Source: Scytonema millei VB511283 (lineage in GTDB: Bacteria; Cyanobacteriota; Cyanobacteriia; Cyanobacteriales; Chroococcidiopsidaceae). From it: 64,000 nucleotides of DNA. The translations under genes were made by a program, and so were the position numbers. The notes beneath the pieces are model-generated. The model saw only the letters and a list, made by a program, of their open reading frames with translations. It was not told where the DNA came from and did no database searches. Shown in pieces: positions 43,311 through 54,049 of this stretch (the stretch's first letter is position 1; each line of letters begins with the position of its first letter). Location: assembly GCF_000817735.3 (NCBI RefSeq), contig NZ_JTJC03000003.1, positions 62,001 to 126,000 of the forward strand, in the 5' to 3' direction.

Positions 43311-45434
43311 TTAGAAGCGGAAAGTTGTGCGGACAGTTGCTAACCAAATATCGTTGTTATCTTCAATATGACCTGGGTTAGTCACGAGAACCACACCTGG
43401 AGTAATGAATAGATTGTCACTGACTCGGAAACGGTAGAATACTTCAAAGTGCAGTGAAGTTGCTTCATCTTTCACTCCTACTCTCCTTGGTAGCGTATCT
43501 GGAGTTTCTTGACGGGCTTGATCTGGTCCAATTCCAGCTGTATCTAAGTTAGTGTTATTGTCGGTTACAGGAACTTCCGGCTCGCCTCTACGAGAAGTTT
43601 CAAAAAAAGGTACGGGTGTACCGCGTGTTTCGGGTCCCGCATCTACCAATTTTGGTGGCATACCAAAAAGGAAGGCAAATAAATCTCCTTCTCTACCAAA
43701 AGGATCGGATAGACCAAGAGAAAAGAGATAGGTAGCTGAATTGGCAAAGGGTTTCTTACCGGCAGAGGCTCCAATTCCGTTGAGAATTCCATTCGCGTCT
43801 CTACTAGTTTCAGAAAAGTCAGGAAGGCGTTCTAAGAAATTAGTAAACATATATCCCCCCCATGCCCCGAATGTTAGCTTTGGAGAGATACGCCATTGCA
43901 ACGTTGCGCCAATAGCATTGGTTTTGGCAGCTAAGTCTCCAATAAAATAACGGCAGCATGGATCAAACCCAGAGTCATTTGCTTGGTCGATTGGTGAAGG
44001 AACGGATGAACCAGACCATAAACCATTGGTTTCTGCATTGACGCTACCTGTATACGTACCTAAAGTTCCATCGCTAGTGTAGGCATTCACATAAGTTAAG
44101 CCAGTAATCAAGTTGTTAGTTGGTGTTGCTAACAATTGCACGCCTAGCGCACTGCGGTCTGCTCCAAAAACTCCACTGTCTGGATTGTTACTTCCTCCAG
44201 TACCATAAGCTACTTGTAGCCGTGCATTTTTGGCAAATAACCAGTCAAAACCTGCTCCTGCATCTAATACGCCACCAATTTTGAAAATTGGACTAGCCTC
44301 GCCAAAGCGAGAAATTGAACCCCTACCAGTGTCAAAGTAAGCTGAATTGGCTGAAAGAACGTTACTTAAACTAAAACCAAAAGGAATGACGCTAAAGACA
44401 ACGCGATCGTTAAAGGCAGGAAATCGATATTCTAATAAGTCTAAAACAACATTATTGTTTAAACCTGCTTGGTAAGATAACCGCGCCATGTAAGTATTGA
44501 GAGACTCTGCATTGGTGAAGCCACCACCATCAAAGTTGCCTGTAACTAGGTATGTCCGCAGGCGATCTTTACCTGTAAATGATGTTTCTAACCCTAATCG
44601 AACCAAGTGGGCGAGAACAGTATTTTTATCTGCATCGTCTCGGTTTAAACAATCAACTTCTGGAGCTGAATTGCGATCTCTTAAGTTTAACTGAGGCACT
44701 AATTGGTCAAAAAAAGGTCCGGTGTTGTCTGGCAAAACCCTACATCCTCCAGGGGGATCGCCGCCAAAGGCACTGGCAACACCAAAGATAACTTCTCCGC
44801 CTAGAACGGTAGTCGTGGAAAACTGATTGGCTTCTAACTCGGCTGTTTGTGCTTCTAAAGCGTCAACTCGCCCCCGCAAAGTTGCTAATTCACTGCTAAA
44901 TTCCGATTGCAGGCGATTTAGGGTTTCCAAATCTTCTTTGCTAACGACATCTGCCGAACCAGCAGTAATCAGTTCGTTAATCCGATCCATAGCTGCATTC
45001 AAGCCTGCGGCAAACTCGTAGCGCGTCATGGCACGATTGCCTCGAAAAGTACCGTCAGGATAACCTGCAATGACTCCATAACGTTCTACCAGAGATTGCA
45101 AAGCCTGAAATGCCCAATCAGTAGGTTGTACGTCTGATAGTTGAGATACGGATGTGACTTGTGCCAGCGTCGAAGATGTGTTTTGAATTTGTTGAGCTGT
45201 ATAGTTGAACTCTGTATCCGGTGTTGCTGGTGCTAGAGGTGCTAGAGTAGCCGCACTGGTTCGGTTTGTTTCAGACTTTTTTAACGATTGAGGTGTTGTT
45301 TGAGTTGGCTGAGTTCTGGCTATATCCGTCTCGCCTGCCTGTACTGCGGCTGTTTTAAATAACAGAGCAGAAACAGCTATAGGTGTTGTCAATAGCAAGA
45401 TGGAAAATATGGAAAAAGTAGATTTGATCCTCAC
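43311..45434 (-). CDS. SLH-OprB-type outer membrane porin (iron uptake porin family)
   Basis: The precursor of about 707 residues has a signal peptide, an SLH domain (about 105-160, SDVQPTDWAFQALQSLVERYGVIAGYPDGTFRGNRAMTRYEFAAGL), a coiled coil (about 165-205) and a large OprB barrel. This is the cyanobacterial Som/Slr1908-like family, several of which take up iron or inorganic ions. The SLH part binds peptidoglycan-linked polysaccharide. I place the start at the GTG at 45434, with GAGGGAAG five bases before it; a GTG at 45455 would add 7 residues. It is not linked to other genes. Confidence 0.9.
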   Translation of the reverse strand: MRIKSTFSIFSILLLTTPIAVSALLFKTAAVQAGETDIARTQPTQTTPQSLKKSETNRTSAATLAPLAPATPDTEFNYTAQQIQNTSSTLAQVTSVSQLSDVQPTDWAFQALQSLVERYGVIAGYPDGTFRGNRAMTRYEFAAGLNAAMDRINELITAGSADVVSKEDLETLNRLQSEFSSELATLRGRVDALEAQTAELEANQFSTTTVLGGEVIFGVASAFGGDPPGGCRVLPDNTGPFFDQLVPQLNLRDRNSAPEVDCLNRDDADKNTVLAHLVRLGLETSFTGKDRLRTYLVTGNFDGGGFTNAESLNTYMARLSYQAGLNNNVVLDLLEYRFPAFNDRVVFSVIPFGFSLSNVLSANSAYFDTGRGSISRFGEASPIFKIGGVLDAGAGFDWLFAKNARLQVAYGTGGSNNPDSGVFGADRSALGVQLLATPTNNLITGLTYVNAYTSDGTLGTYTGSVNAETNGLWSGSSVPSPIDQANDSGFDPCCRYFIGDLAAKTNAIGATLQWRISPKLTFGAWGGYMFTNFLERLPDFSETSRDANGILNGIGASAGKKPFANSATYLFSLGLSDPFGREGDLFAFLFGMPPKLVDAGPETRGTPVPFFETSRRGEPEVPVTDNNTNLDTAGIGPDQARQETPDTLPRRVGVKDEATSLHFEVFYRFRVSDNLFITPGVVLVTNPGHIEDNNDIWLATVRTTFRF

Positions 45435-45864
45435 AGTTACTTCCCTCTTATCCACAATTCAAGGCGTTTAATTTTGCATAGAAAACTTACAGAAGCTCGA
45501 TTGAACTTCTGTTGAAACTCGGTGCGGACCCTAAGCAGATAAAATTTTATTTCTTAAAAGCTAGAATGACACGATCGCGATAAATACAATCCAATTAACA
45601 AAAAATCTTAATTTTTATTTGTAATATTTTTTGAGAAAAACAAATTAGGGCAAGGTGGGCAATGCCCACCCTACAGATGATGTGTTTTGAAATGAGTTGG
45701 CAAAGATTAGCTTTTTTTTAAGCCGATCGCCATATTATTTCATTATTAGATATAGATAGCGATCGCTAAAAAACTATAGCTTTAACTACGAAAATTACGC
45801 TCCCGAAATAAAGATTTTGAGCCTCTGGAACTCTCCTACTTGAGAAAAGTAGAAAAGTATTTTC
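45435..45864. other. Spacer with GGTGGGC palindrome
   Basis: An A/T-rich porin leader followed by a GGTGGGCAATGCCCACC palindrome at 45655-45671, a family member of the one at 31875. No gene. Confidence 0.6.
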
Positions 45865-46989
45865 TTACTCGGGACAGCGTTCTTCACTCGTACCGAGCAA
45901 GACTGTACGACTACCTGCTGAGGGGCAATCCCTAACAGCGGCGTGCTTGAAGTCACGGCTGAAGGTCTTGTAAATATCATCGATCGTGTCTGCCGATCGC
46001 GGTCTTTTTTCTGGCATTCCCCGGCTGACAACCGCAGGCTGCACGGGAGGCGGCTCAAATTTGATGTAGGGAAACACGCCAGCAAGCGGTTGAATTTTTT
46101 TCGCTTCTTCGGTAAGGTCGGAAACTCGAATTCCCAGATTGAATTTGCTCTGAATCGCAGTTTGAGCTATGGGATTTCCTCCCATCAGGGAAGCCACTAA
46201 AGTCCCTGGTACAGAAACGCTAGTTGCTTCACCCGCCCGTCCGTGAATCCCGACTAGCTCGCCGCGATCGTTAAAAACAGGACCACCACTCATTCCCCGT
46301 TGCGTTTCACAACTGTATTGAATGCTGTAACCTCCATCCGCAGTGCGAGGGGTAACTCTAATGACTTCGCCAGGAGCAAATAACCTTTGCCGTCGCGCCG
46401 TTTCATTTCCCGGATCGGGCCAGCCAGAGACAAAGGCTCGTTCGCCTTGGTTGGGGCTACCTGGTAGGTTTGCTAAAGGATAGTTCTTGTCACTCTTAAA
46501 TTGGACGATCGCGACATCAAGCCCTTGAATAGTTTCACCACTCTCGCCCTGTTCTTTCCCCATTGGCACGATATTCGATCGCGTACTTTCGTCGTCTACG
46601 GGATAAACTGCGCCATCAAAGGTACGTACTCCGTAAAAACCGCCTCGACCGCGAACGACGTGTAGGTTAGTTGCTACGTAGTAAATGTTGCCACGCTTAG
46701 CAATAATCACTCCAGACCCAGGGTTAAACTCGCGTCGAGCTTCAACATCACCTTTTTGCAGGTCTTGACCGATGACCACTGTTGTTTGCGAGGCGATCGC
46801 ATCAATTTCAGTCTGGTTCAACGTTTTGGAATCAGTACCAGGCTGAGTTTGCTGGGCGATCGCATCTGCTTGTACCGTGAGTCCTGTCATCTTGCCCGTA
46901 AAAGCGATCGTCGCAGCAGTAATAACTCCAGCGATAAAAATCGTCGATTTTAAATTTCGAGTTTGAAAAAATTTTTTCCAGCCATTCAT
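45865..46989 (-). CDS. Secreted trypsin-like serine protease
   Basis: The 374-residue precursor has an N-terminal membrane or signal segment (about 15-40). The trypsin domain carries H (VATNLHVV), D (GLDVAIVQF) and S (RGMSGGPVF), with a Cys pair. The C-terminal part is not protease-like and ends with RTVLLGTSEERCPE. Such COP23-neighbouring proteases are common in cyanobacteria. I choose the ATG at 46989; a TTG farther upstream is in a 7-bp array. The next gene upstream is a second protease. Confidence 0.88.
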   Translation of the reverse strand: MNGWKKFFQTRNLKSTIFIAGVITAATIAFTGKMTGLTVQADAIAQQTQPGTDSKTLNQTEIDAIASQTTVVIGQDLQKGDVEARREFNPGSGVIIAKRGNIYYVATNLHVVRGRGGFYGVRTFDGAVYPVDDESTRSNIVPMGKEQGESGETIQGLDVAIVQFKSDKNYPLANLPGSPNQGERAFVSGWPDPGNETARRQRLFAPGEVIRVTPRTADGGYSIQYSCETQRGMSGGPVFNDRGELVGIHGRAGEATSVSVPGTLVASLMGGNPIAQTAIQSKFNLGIRVSDLTEEAKKIQPLAGVFPYIKFEPPPVQPAVVSRGMPEKRPRSADTIDDIYKTFSRDFKHAAVRDCPSAGSRTVLLGTSEERCPE

Positions 46990-46993
46990 AATT

Positions 46994-47034
46994 AAAGTCA
47001 AAAGTCAAAAGTCAAAAGTTAAAAGTTAAAAGTC
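46994..47034. repeat. AAGTCAA/AAGTTAA array before the first protease
   Basis: About six units, ending five bases before the protease ATG on the minus strand. Confidence 0.85.
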
Positions 47035-47120
47035 GGAGAAGAGAGCAGAGAAGCAGTGACCAGCGACCAATTAACTGTCAATCAACAACCAACAACTACC
47101 TATTACCTATTACCGATCTT

Positions 47121-47140
47121 CACTGACAACTGACAACTAA
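47121..47140. repeat. CTGACAA array at the second protease stop
   Basis: Two to three units; the stop (47137-47139) overlaps. Confidence 0.8.
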
Positions 47141-47997
47141 ATTTCATTTTGCGATTGAGGTTGAGCCAAGTTTTTTTCAACTTGATGCTGAAAAGCGGCG
47201 ATTGGAATCGCCCAGCTCAGCGCTTCCATTTGGTTGAATAGTTCTATCGATGGCTTTGTACCATCGGCAAATGTAAATACATCAATCCCTTGAAGTGGAT
47301 ATTTCAAGCGACCGTTGATCCCAATCAGTTCTCCTTTTTGATTTAAAACAGGTCCACCACTCATCCCTTGTTCGACTTCGTTGGTGTAACCTAAACTGTA
47401 TCCTTCTGGTAAAGTTCGCTCTAAGAGTAAAGCAACAGTTCCCGTTGTCAGCCGAAATGCTTTCATTCCCCAGTTACGTGTTTCTTCAACACGACTTTTA
47501 TTCAGGAATTGATAATTGGGAAAACCAGATGCATAGACGCGATCGCCTTTTGTTAAAGCTAAGGAATTTCCTAAGACAGCAACACGATAGGATTTAGGGC
47601 TATCAAATTGTAGTAAAGCGAGATCGACACCTGTTAAAGTCTGCATCACCTGACGGCGGGCTGGATGAGTCGCGCCATCAGCAGTAAGAATGGTATATTC
47701 ACCGTCCTGACTACCTGCTACTACATGGTCGCAGGTGAGAACGGTGTATGTCTGAGCCTGACGTTGTACGATCGCCCCAGAACCCATACTTGTTTTTGTC
47801 AATACTCTGACTGTCACTTGTTGAGCAACTTCTGCTATTGCCGAACTTTCTACTCGATCTACAGGTGTTGTAGTCGCAATTTTTTCAGTACTAGCATCAG
47901 ATTTTGTATTCGGTTTTGATGGCGTTAACCATAAGATCGCAGCGATCGCCAGCAGTCCAAGGTTAAATAAGACAATAGTGGCTAATGATAATTTCAC
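47137..47997 (-). CDS. Secreted trypsin-like serine protease, second copy
   Basis: The 286-residue precursor has a membrane segment (about 5-25, LATIVLFNLGLLAIAAILWL) and a trypsin domain with H (LTCDHVVAG), D (TGVDLALLQF) and S (QGMSGGPVL). The region GMSGGPVLNQKGELIGINGRL aligns with the neighbouring protease, so they are paralogues about 150 bp apart. The second lacks the C-terminal extension. It is predicted to act in the periplasm. The COP23 gene is next on the same strand. Confidence 0.88.
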   Translation of the reverse strand: MKLSLATIVLFNLGLLAIAAILWLTPSKPNTKSDASTEKIATTTPVDRVESSAIAEVAQQVTVRVLTKTSMGSGAIVQRQAQTYTVLTCDHVVAGSQDGEYTILTADGATHPARRQVMQTLTGVDLALLQFDSPKSYRVAVLGNSLALTKGDRVYASGFPNYQFLNKSRVEETRNWGMKAFRLTTGTVALLLERTLPEGYSLGYTNEVEQGMSGGPVLNQKGELIGINGRLKYPLQGIDVFTFADGTKPSIELFNQMEALSWAIPIAAFQHQVEKNLAQPQSQNEI

Positions 47998-48099
47998 TTT
48001 CGCTGCATCCCAATTCCAATCGCTCGATCGACTGTCATTCGTAAATTACGAGGTTCGAGTTGGCGATCGCTCTCAATCTCGACTACTCATACATTTACC

Positions 48100-48687
48100 T
48101 TATTCCGCTACCTTATTCCGCTGAAAATACTGCTCGATTTCTTCTCCAAAAGGTGCATAATATTGAGGCGCGCTTTGTTGGACTGCCGTACCCGTCCCTT
48201 TCAAGCTGAAAGTCACCAATTGTTCGAGAATTTGGCGCTCTTTGCCTCGATCTGATGTGCGCAATGTCATCAGAATATTTTTCCGGTTGCAGATTTCGTT
48301 TCGACTGCCAACGTAGCAAATGACTGGTTTGCTGTTAACTCGTCCGTATGTCAGTTGCAAGTTTCTCAGCTTTCCGCCTTTGGCTGCTACAACTTCAGTC
48401 AAGCGATCGCTGACTATTTTACAACGCTCGTGTGGCGTGTATTGCGTCCCAAATTCATTGCTGTTCCAGGTAATGACTGGTGCTGTGATCCGTTCGCCGC
48501 GTTTGGCGATCGTTGCATAGCCCTGACCTGAAGCTATGCAATGAAAAGTTGTCGCACCACCAGCACTAGCGACTGCTTCGGCTCGGACGAAATCGCTACC
48601 TATACCGATCCCGCTTACAACTGCGATCGCTGTTGCTAAATATTTAGTGAATTTTTTTAAATTTTTAGTTGTGTGATTGCCTATCAT
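48100..48687 (-). CDS. COP23-domain secreted protein
   Basis: The 195-residue precursor has a signal peptide (about 10-36). The COP23 domain follows, with FHCIASGQGYATIAKRG, YTPHERCKIVSDRL, NLQLTYGRVNSKPVICYV and NEICNRKNILMTL. COP23 was first described as a circadian-oscillating membrane protein in Cyanothece RF-1. The four Cys residues probably form disulfides. The gene precedes the proteases on the same strand with a 100-bp gap. A 13-bp direct duplication (ACCTTATTCCGCT) lies at the stop codon. Confidence 0.87.
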   Translation of the reverse strand: MIGNHTTKNLKKFTKYLATAIAVVSGIGIGSDFVRAEAVASAGGATTFHCIASGQGYATIAKRGERITAPVITWNSNEFGTQYTPHERCKIVSDRLTEVVAAKGGKLRNLQLTYGRVNSKPVICYVGSRNEICNRKNILMTLRTSDRGKERQILEQLVTFSLKGTGTAVQQSAPQYYAPFGEEIEQYFQRNKVAE

Positions 48688-49020
48688 CGCTCGTACCTCA
48701 AGGGCAGTTAAAATTTCTATTACATTAACAGTCAGCTCAAGTACCCTGAACTTGACAAGTCTGCTTGACGAGACTAGCGTATTTGAACTATACCGCGATC
48801 TACAAACAAATATGCTACGATTTCGGTCAAATTTTGAAAAAAAAATATAAAATTATACTTCAACAGCTATTTTATATACGTAATATACTTATGAAAACAC
48901 TTCATGTACGTACTAAGGAAGTCAAAAATTAAAAGTCAAAAGTCAAAAGTTGGAAGCTGGGGACAAGGGGGAATAACTACCAACTACCAACTACCACTCT
49001 TCACTGATAACTGATAACTG
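48688..49020. other. Spacer before COP23, with arrays
   Basis: The A/T-rich part holds no gene. 48919-48951 is AAGTCAA/AAGTTAA type and 48977-49021 is CCAACTA then CTGATAA type; the latter reaches the kinase stop. Confidence 0.7.
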
Positions 49021-50610
49021 TCAAATCTCCGACCAGTCTTGAATCAGGATTTGAGCTTGAGAGTAGAGAGGACTGTCTTGAGGAATTTGTTTGGCAATAG
49101 CGATCGCTTCAGCAAAATTACTACTTCCTGCGAGTTGCTTGGCATGTTCTAAATGACACTCATTTAATATCGCTTGCGCTTCAGCGTAAACTGTTGAATC
49201 GCGGGTAACTGTTTCGGCTCTACTCGCACACGCTTCGTAGCGTGCCTGATGTTTTAAAGTTTGAATTTCATCGATAACTTGAGCTGTCAGACGAAACTGA
49301 ATGTATGAATAAACTACTGCTCCCAGTGCCACAATGCCAACCCCAATAGCCGCACCGACAAAAAACAAAGTAGAGGTGGATAAGCGGCGTTGACGCGCTG
49401 GTGGAGGTATGAGGATTGAATCATCCGTGCTAGAGTGAGCTGGATTACTGTGCTGTGGGGCAGAGAACTGAGCGCTTGCCCGAACTTCTTGCCGATTTGG
49501 AGGCGACAAGGTATTTGGCAGCGATGTCGGCGGAATGGCTTCTGTTTTTGTTGGCGGTGGTGGTATGTAGGCTTTGGTCGTCGCTGCCTCAGGTGTGACT
49601 GGAACAGATGGTTGTGGGTGCGTGGGTGCAGATGGAGATGAATGAAGAGAATTATCGATCGCCTCTTCAGGCTTATGGGTAATAGTAGCCTTTAATACTT
49701 GCTTTAATTGCTCTACTGAGGCAAAGCGATCGCTGGGTGATTTTTGCAAGCACTGCATGACAGCTGCTTCTAGTTGCGGCGATAAATTTTCGCAACCGGG
49801 CTGTAACCTGATGGGGATCGGTGGTTTTGTCTTGTGTGCCATTGCCCAACCCATCCCCGTTATCGAATAGGCTTGAGCGCCAAAACCAAACGGATCTGTG
49901 CCGCTGAGGAGTTCGTAGAGGATGACACCCAAACTGTAAATATCTGCTCTTGCGTCTATAGTGTTAGCAGCCCGCAACTGTTCTGGAGCAGCATAGCGAA
50001 ACGTACCGATAAATCCATAAGTTAAATTCGTGCGATCGATCGATTCATCGCGGATTTTGGCAATCCCAAAATCCAGAATCTTCACCAGTTCTCCCAGTGC
50101 TGTAGGCACGACAAATATATTGTCTGGTTTGAGATCGCGGTGAACTACCTTGACGTGTTCGCTGGCTGTCGCTCCACTCCACCAGAGATCGATGCCTGAG
50201 TGAGCTAGACGCAATCCTTCACACGCCTGAGTCACAATTTTAATCGTTCGCTCGACGGGTAGCCGTTGCTGTTGCTTCAGCAGCTGTTTCAAGCTATCCC
50301 CGCGCAGATACTCCATGACATAAAAAGGATGCCCTTCATCCGTAACGCCATAATCGCTCACATTCACGATATGGTCGCTTTTTAGCGCCGCACAAATAGC
50401 AACTTCCCGCTCGAACCGCTTTCTCAAAGACTTTGACGCTGCCAATTTTTCTTTCAGTAGCTTCAATGCTACGTGTTGTCCCAATAAGGTATCCATTGCC
50501 AGAAACACATCGCCCATTCCGCCTGAACCCAAGCGCCTCTCCAAGCGATAGCGTTGGCGATCGCCAATACTCCGACCAATCCAGGTTTCTGGCTGAGCAG
50601 GAAATGTCAT
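49021..50610 (-). CDS. Hanks-type Ser/Thr protein kinase, membrane-anchored
   Basis: The 529-residue kinase has the Gly loop RLGSGGMGDVF, K50 (VALK), HRD 157-159 (VVHRDLKPDNIF), DFG 180-182 (LDFGIAKI) and APE (YAAPEQL). A Pro/Thr-rich linker (about 310-390) and a membrane helix (about 396-418, FFVGAAIGVGIVALGAVVY) follow. The extracytoplasmic tail (TVTRDSTVYAEAQAILNECHLEHA, AIAIAKQIPQDSPLYSQAQ) has two TPR-like helices. A paralogue lies 1 kb upstream (51728). Its stop lies at the edge of an array. It is a candidate partner of the FHA transporter. Confidence 0.92.
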   Translation of the reverse strand: MTFPAQPETWIGRSIGDRQRYRLERRLGSGGMGDVFLAMDTLLGQHVALKLLKEKLAASKSLRKRFEREVAICAALKSDHIVNVSDYGVTDEGHPFYVMEYLRGDSLKQLLKQQQRLPVERTIKIVTQACEGLRLAHSGIDLWWSGATASEHVKVVHRDLKPDNIFVVPTALGELVKILDFGIAKIRDESIDRTNLTYGFIGTFRYAAPEQLRAANTIDARADIYSLGVILYELLSGTDPFGFGAQAYSITGMGWAMAHKTKPPIPIRLQPGCENLSPQLEAAVMQCLQKSPSDRFASVEQLKQVLKATITHKPEEAIDNSLHSSPSAPTHPQPSVPVTPEAATTKAYIPPPPTKTEAIPPTSLPNTLSPPNRQEVRASAQFSAPQHSNPAHSSTDDSILIPPPARQRRLSTSTLFFVGAAIGVGIVALGAVVYSYIQFRLTAQVIDEIQTLKHQARYEACASRAETVTRDSTVYAEAQAILNECHLEHAKQLAGSSNFAEAIAIAKQIPQDSPLYSQAQILIQDWSEI

Positions 50611-50701
50611 GGAGCTTTCTCTATGTGTTGCTGTTTCTGGACTTGTTGCCTTTTTTGGCGTGCGATCGCGAACGAGACTATGATACTACTATTATTGCTT
50701 G

Positions 50702-50780
50702 ACCAGTTATCAGTTATCAGTGGCTGGTGGCTGGACTCAATTCTTGTCACTAGTCACCAGTCACTAACCACTAGCCACTC
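50702..50780. repeat. CAGTTAT, GTGGCTG and CACTAGC arrays
   Basis: Three array types in the spacer between the kinase and the PhnD-like gene. Confidence 0.8.
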
Positions 50781-50783
50781 ACT

Positions 50784-51727
<944 letters not shown>

Positions 51728-51731
<4 letters not shown>

Positions 51732-53314
51732 TTTAAGAGACGACGGCAAAAATCGGCGGCTTTTTGAGGATCGGGGATTTCATTAGCTAATCGATTGACT
51801 AATTCCAACTCGGAGATTTGCGTTCCAGATTTTAGAACTTTTTGAATGAGAATTGGCGCGATCGGTCCAATCAGATCGATTAAAGTTTTTTCGCACCGTT
51901 GAATAAAATTAGTATCGAGTGCTGACTGGGCTAAATTATTTGATAATTGATTGTGAGAAAATTTATTGCCGTTGGTGTTGTAGGTTTGAGATTTAGCTGT
52001 TGACTCAGTTCCGATCGCTTTTGCCTGACGCTCGAATTCTGCTTGTTGCTTGGCAGGCAGGTAAACCGAGAGGTTTTCTACCAACTGCTCGACGCTGTAT
52101 GATTGAGCTGCTACTTGTCGAAACACAGTAGTCGCAATCGGTCCAGCAAATTCTGTAAACAGCTTAACCAGCGATCGGTGTTGGGCTGACAGGGATACGT
52201 CGGTAGCTTCTAACGGGACTCGGGGCGCAGACAGACGTTGAGTAAAGTCAGGTGGAAAAGTTGGATCGGGTAGCTGAGTAGTCGTTAGTTCGGATGGGGA
52301 TGCGGGAGGAGGGGACGTAGCAATTGTCGTTGCTGCACCTAAACCTGGGACAATTGTGTTATTCGCCAGATCGACCGCTACAGCAGCTTGCAAGGCACGA
52401 CTTAACTCGTCTACAGAACTAAAGCGATCGCGGGGCGATTTCTGCAAGCACCGCATGACGACGGCTTCGAGTTGTAGCGAAAAATGATCGCACCGAGACT
52501 GCGATCGCAACTGGATTGGGGGCTTAGAAGCATGAGCGAATACCCATGACATCCCGCTAATCGTATTGCTATTGCGACGGAAATTAAACCCAAATGGGTC
52601 GGTTCCAGTCAGCATTTCGTAGAGAATTACGCCAAGGCTGTAAATATCGGCACGTTCGTCTACTTCTGTCCCTAGCTCAAACTGTTCGGGAGCTGCATAG
52701 TGGAAAGTCCCTATAAAAACGTTTGTCAGATTAGTAAATTCATTCGTATCGTTACAAATTTTAGCAATCCCAAAATCGAGAATTTTGACGAGTTCTCCCA
52801 ATGCAGTAGGAACGAGAAAAATATTATCTGGCTTGAGATCGCGATGGACGACTTTGATCTGCTTGCTGGCGGTTGCTCCATTTTGCCATAGGTGTACGCC
52901 TTGATGCGCCAACCGCAATCCTTGACATACCTGAATCGCGATCGACAGACTGCGTTCGATGCCTAGCTGTTGCTGCTGACGCAGGAGTTGTCCTAAGCTC
53001 TGTCCTTGCAGGTACTCCATGACGTAGAAGGGATACCCCTCATCGGTAACGCCATAGTCGCTAATATTCACGATGTGATCGCTTTTGAGCGCAGCGCAGA
53101 GAGTCACTTCTCGCTCGAACCGCTTTCTCAGATCGGCTGATTCTGCTAGCGATCCTTTGAGGATCTTTAAAGCGACTAGTTTGCCAATCGGTACGTCCCT
53201 GGCGATGAAGACATCTCCCATTCCGCCCGCGCCTAGATGTTGTTCTAGTCTGTAGCGCTGGCGTTCTCCAACGCAGCGACCGAGCCAGTTGTCTTTTTGT
53301 AATGGCGAGTTCAT
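51728..53314 (-). CDS. Hanks-type Ser/Thr protein kinase with duplicated GPIA helical module
   Basis: The 528-residue kinase (ATG at 53314, MNSPLQKDNWLGRCVGERQRYRL) is paralogous to the one at 49021. It has LGAGGMGDVF, VALK, VVHRDLKPDNIF, LDFGIAKI and YAAPEQF. After the kinase domain there is no membrane helix but two helical modules, each with a GPIA motif (residue ~390 EFAGPIATTVFRQVA and ~483 LIGPIAPILIQKVL) and a hydrophobic coil. The end RLANEIPDPQKAADFCRRLL resembles adaptor domains in other bacterial kinases. Its TGA overlaps the PhnD-like ATG, so the two are translated together. Confidence 0.9.
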
Positions 53315-54049
53315 GGAGCAGAGCGCATTAAAACTGGTATGAAAATAACTGTTTGCCAACAGTATAGGCGATGACTTCCAAGCTAGATGCAACTAAGCCT
53401 GCTAAAAATATATTTCTTTCATCACCATTAAAGCCTAATATGAACTTTTACTGCTAAAATTTTTTGAGGAAGGCAGAGGGTAGAGGGCAGAAGAAAAGAG
53501 TTGCATTTCGCCCTTTAGATATGCGGGGTTAAAGCTCCTAATATTTGTATAAGATAAAGTATAGATCGAGATATATTTCCAGACGCGATCGCCGAAATAC
53601 GCTGCCCCGAGCAAATCTCCTAAATATATGTAGATTTTTTGTGGCAACCCACGACCCCACCACCCGCCGATTGACGAGATTATTCTCCTATCTAGTTTTT
53701 TTCCCTTGCTGGTCTAGCACCCTTGACTAAGCTGAATCTTTGATGTTTTTGGTAGCGCGATCGCCAAACACTAGCTTTTAGCCTAGCCTGAAAATCTTTA
53801 TTTCTCTTTAAATACTATTTAATTGTAATGGTAGATACTATCATACGTTGCCGCTCAGCACTGCTACAAGATCTTGTAACAGATGTTGTAACAATATGTG
53901 CAGAACGTGCATATATCGAGTTAGCTGAGAGTATAAAATTTTAATGAAATTGGAGAAAACCCGAATTTTCGGTAATATACTTCAATCTCAGAGAAAATAT
54001 TCAATCTACAAGCTCGAACTACAAGCATAATTAAAAAAATAAAAATATT
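53315..54049. other. 735-bp spacer upstream of the FHA transporter, with a palindrome
   Basis: It is A/T-rich, and short frames in both strands have no family. Near 53865 is the palindrome TACAAGATCTTGTA (53865-53878), followed by two direct TTGTAACA copies (53874-53881 and 53886-53893, 12 bp apart). Their position upstream of the transporter suggests an operator. No other signal was recognised. Confidence 0.5.

Noticed and set aside
45795-46085. Minus frame overlapping protease end
   Set aside because: It overlaps the trypsin-like gene on the same strand in another frame, with no family.
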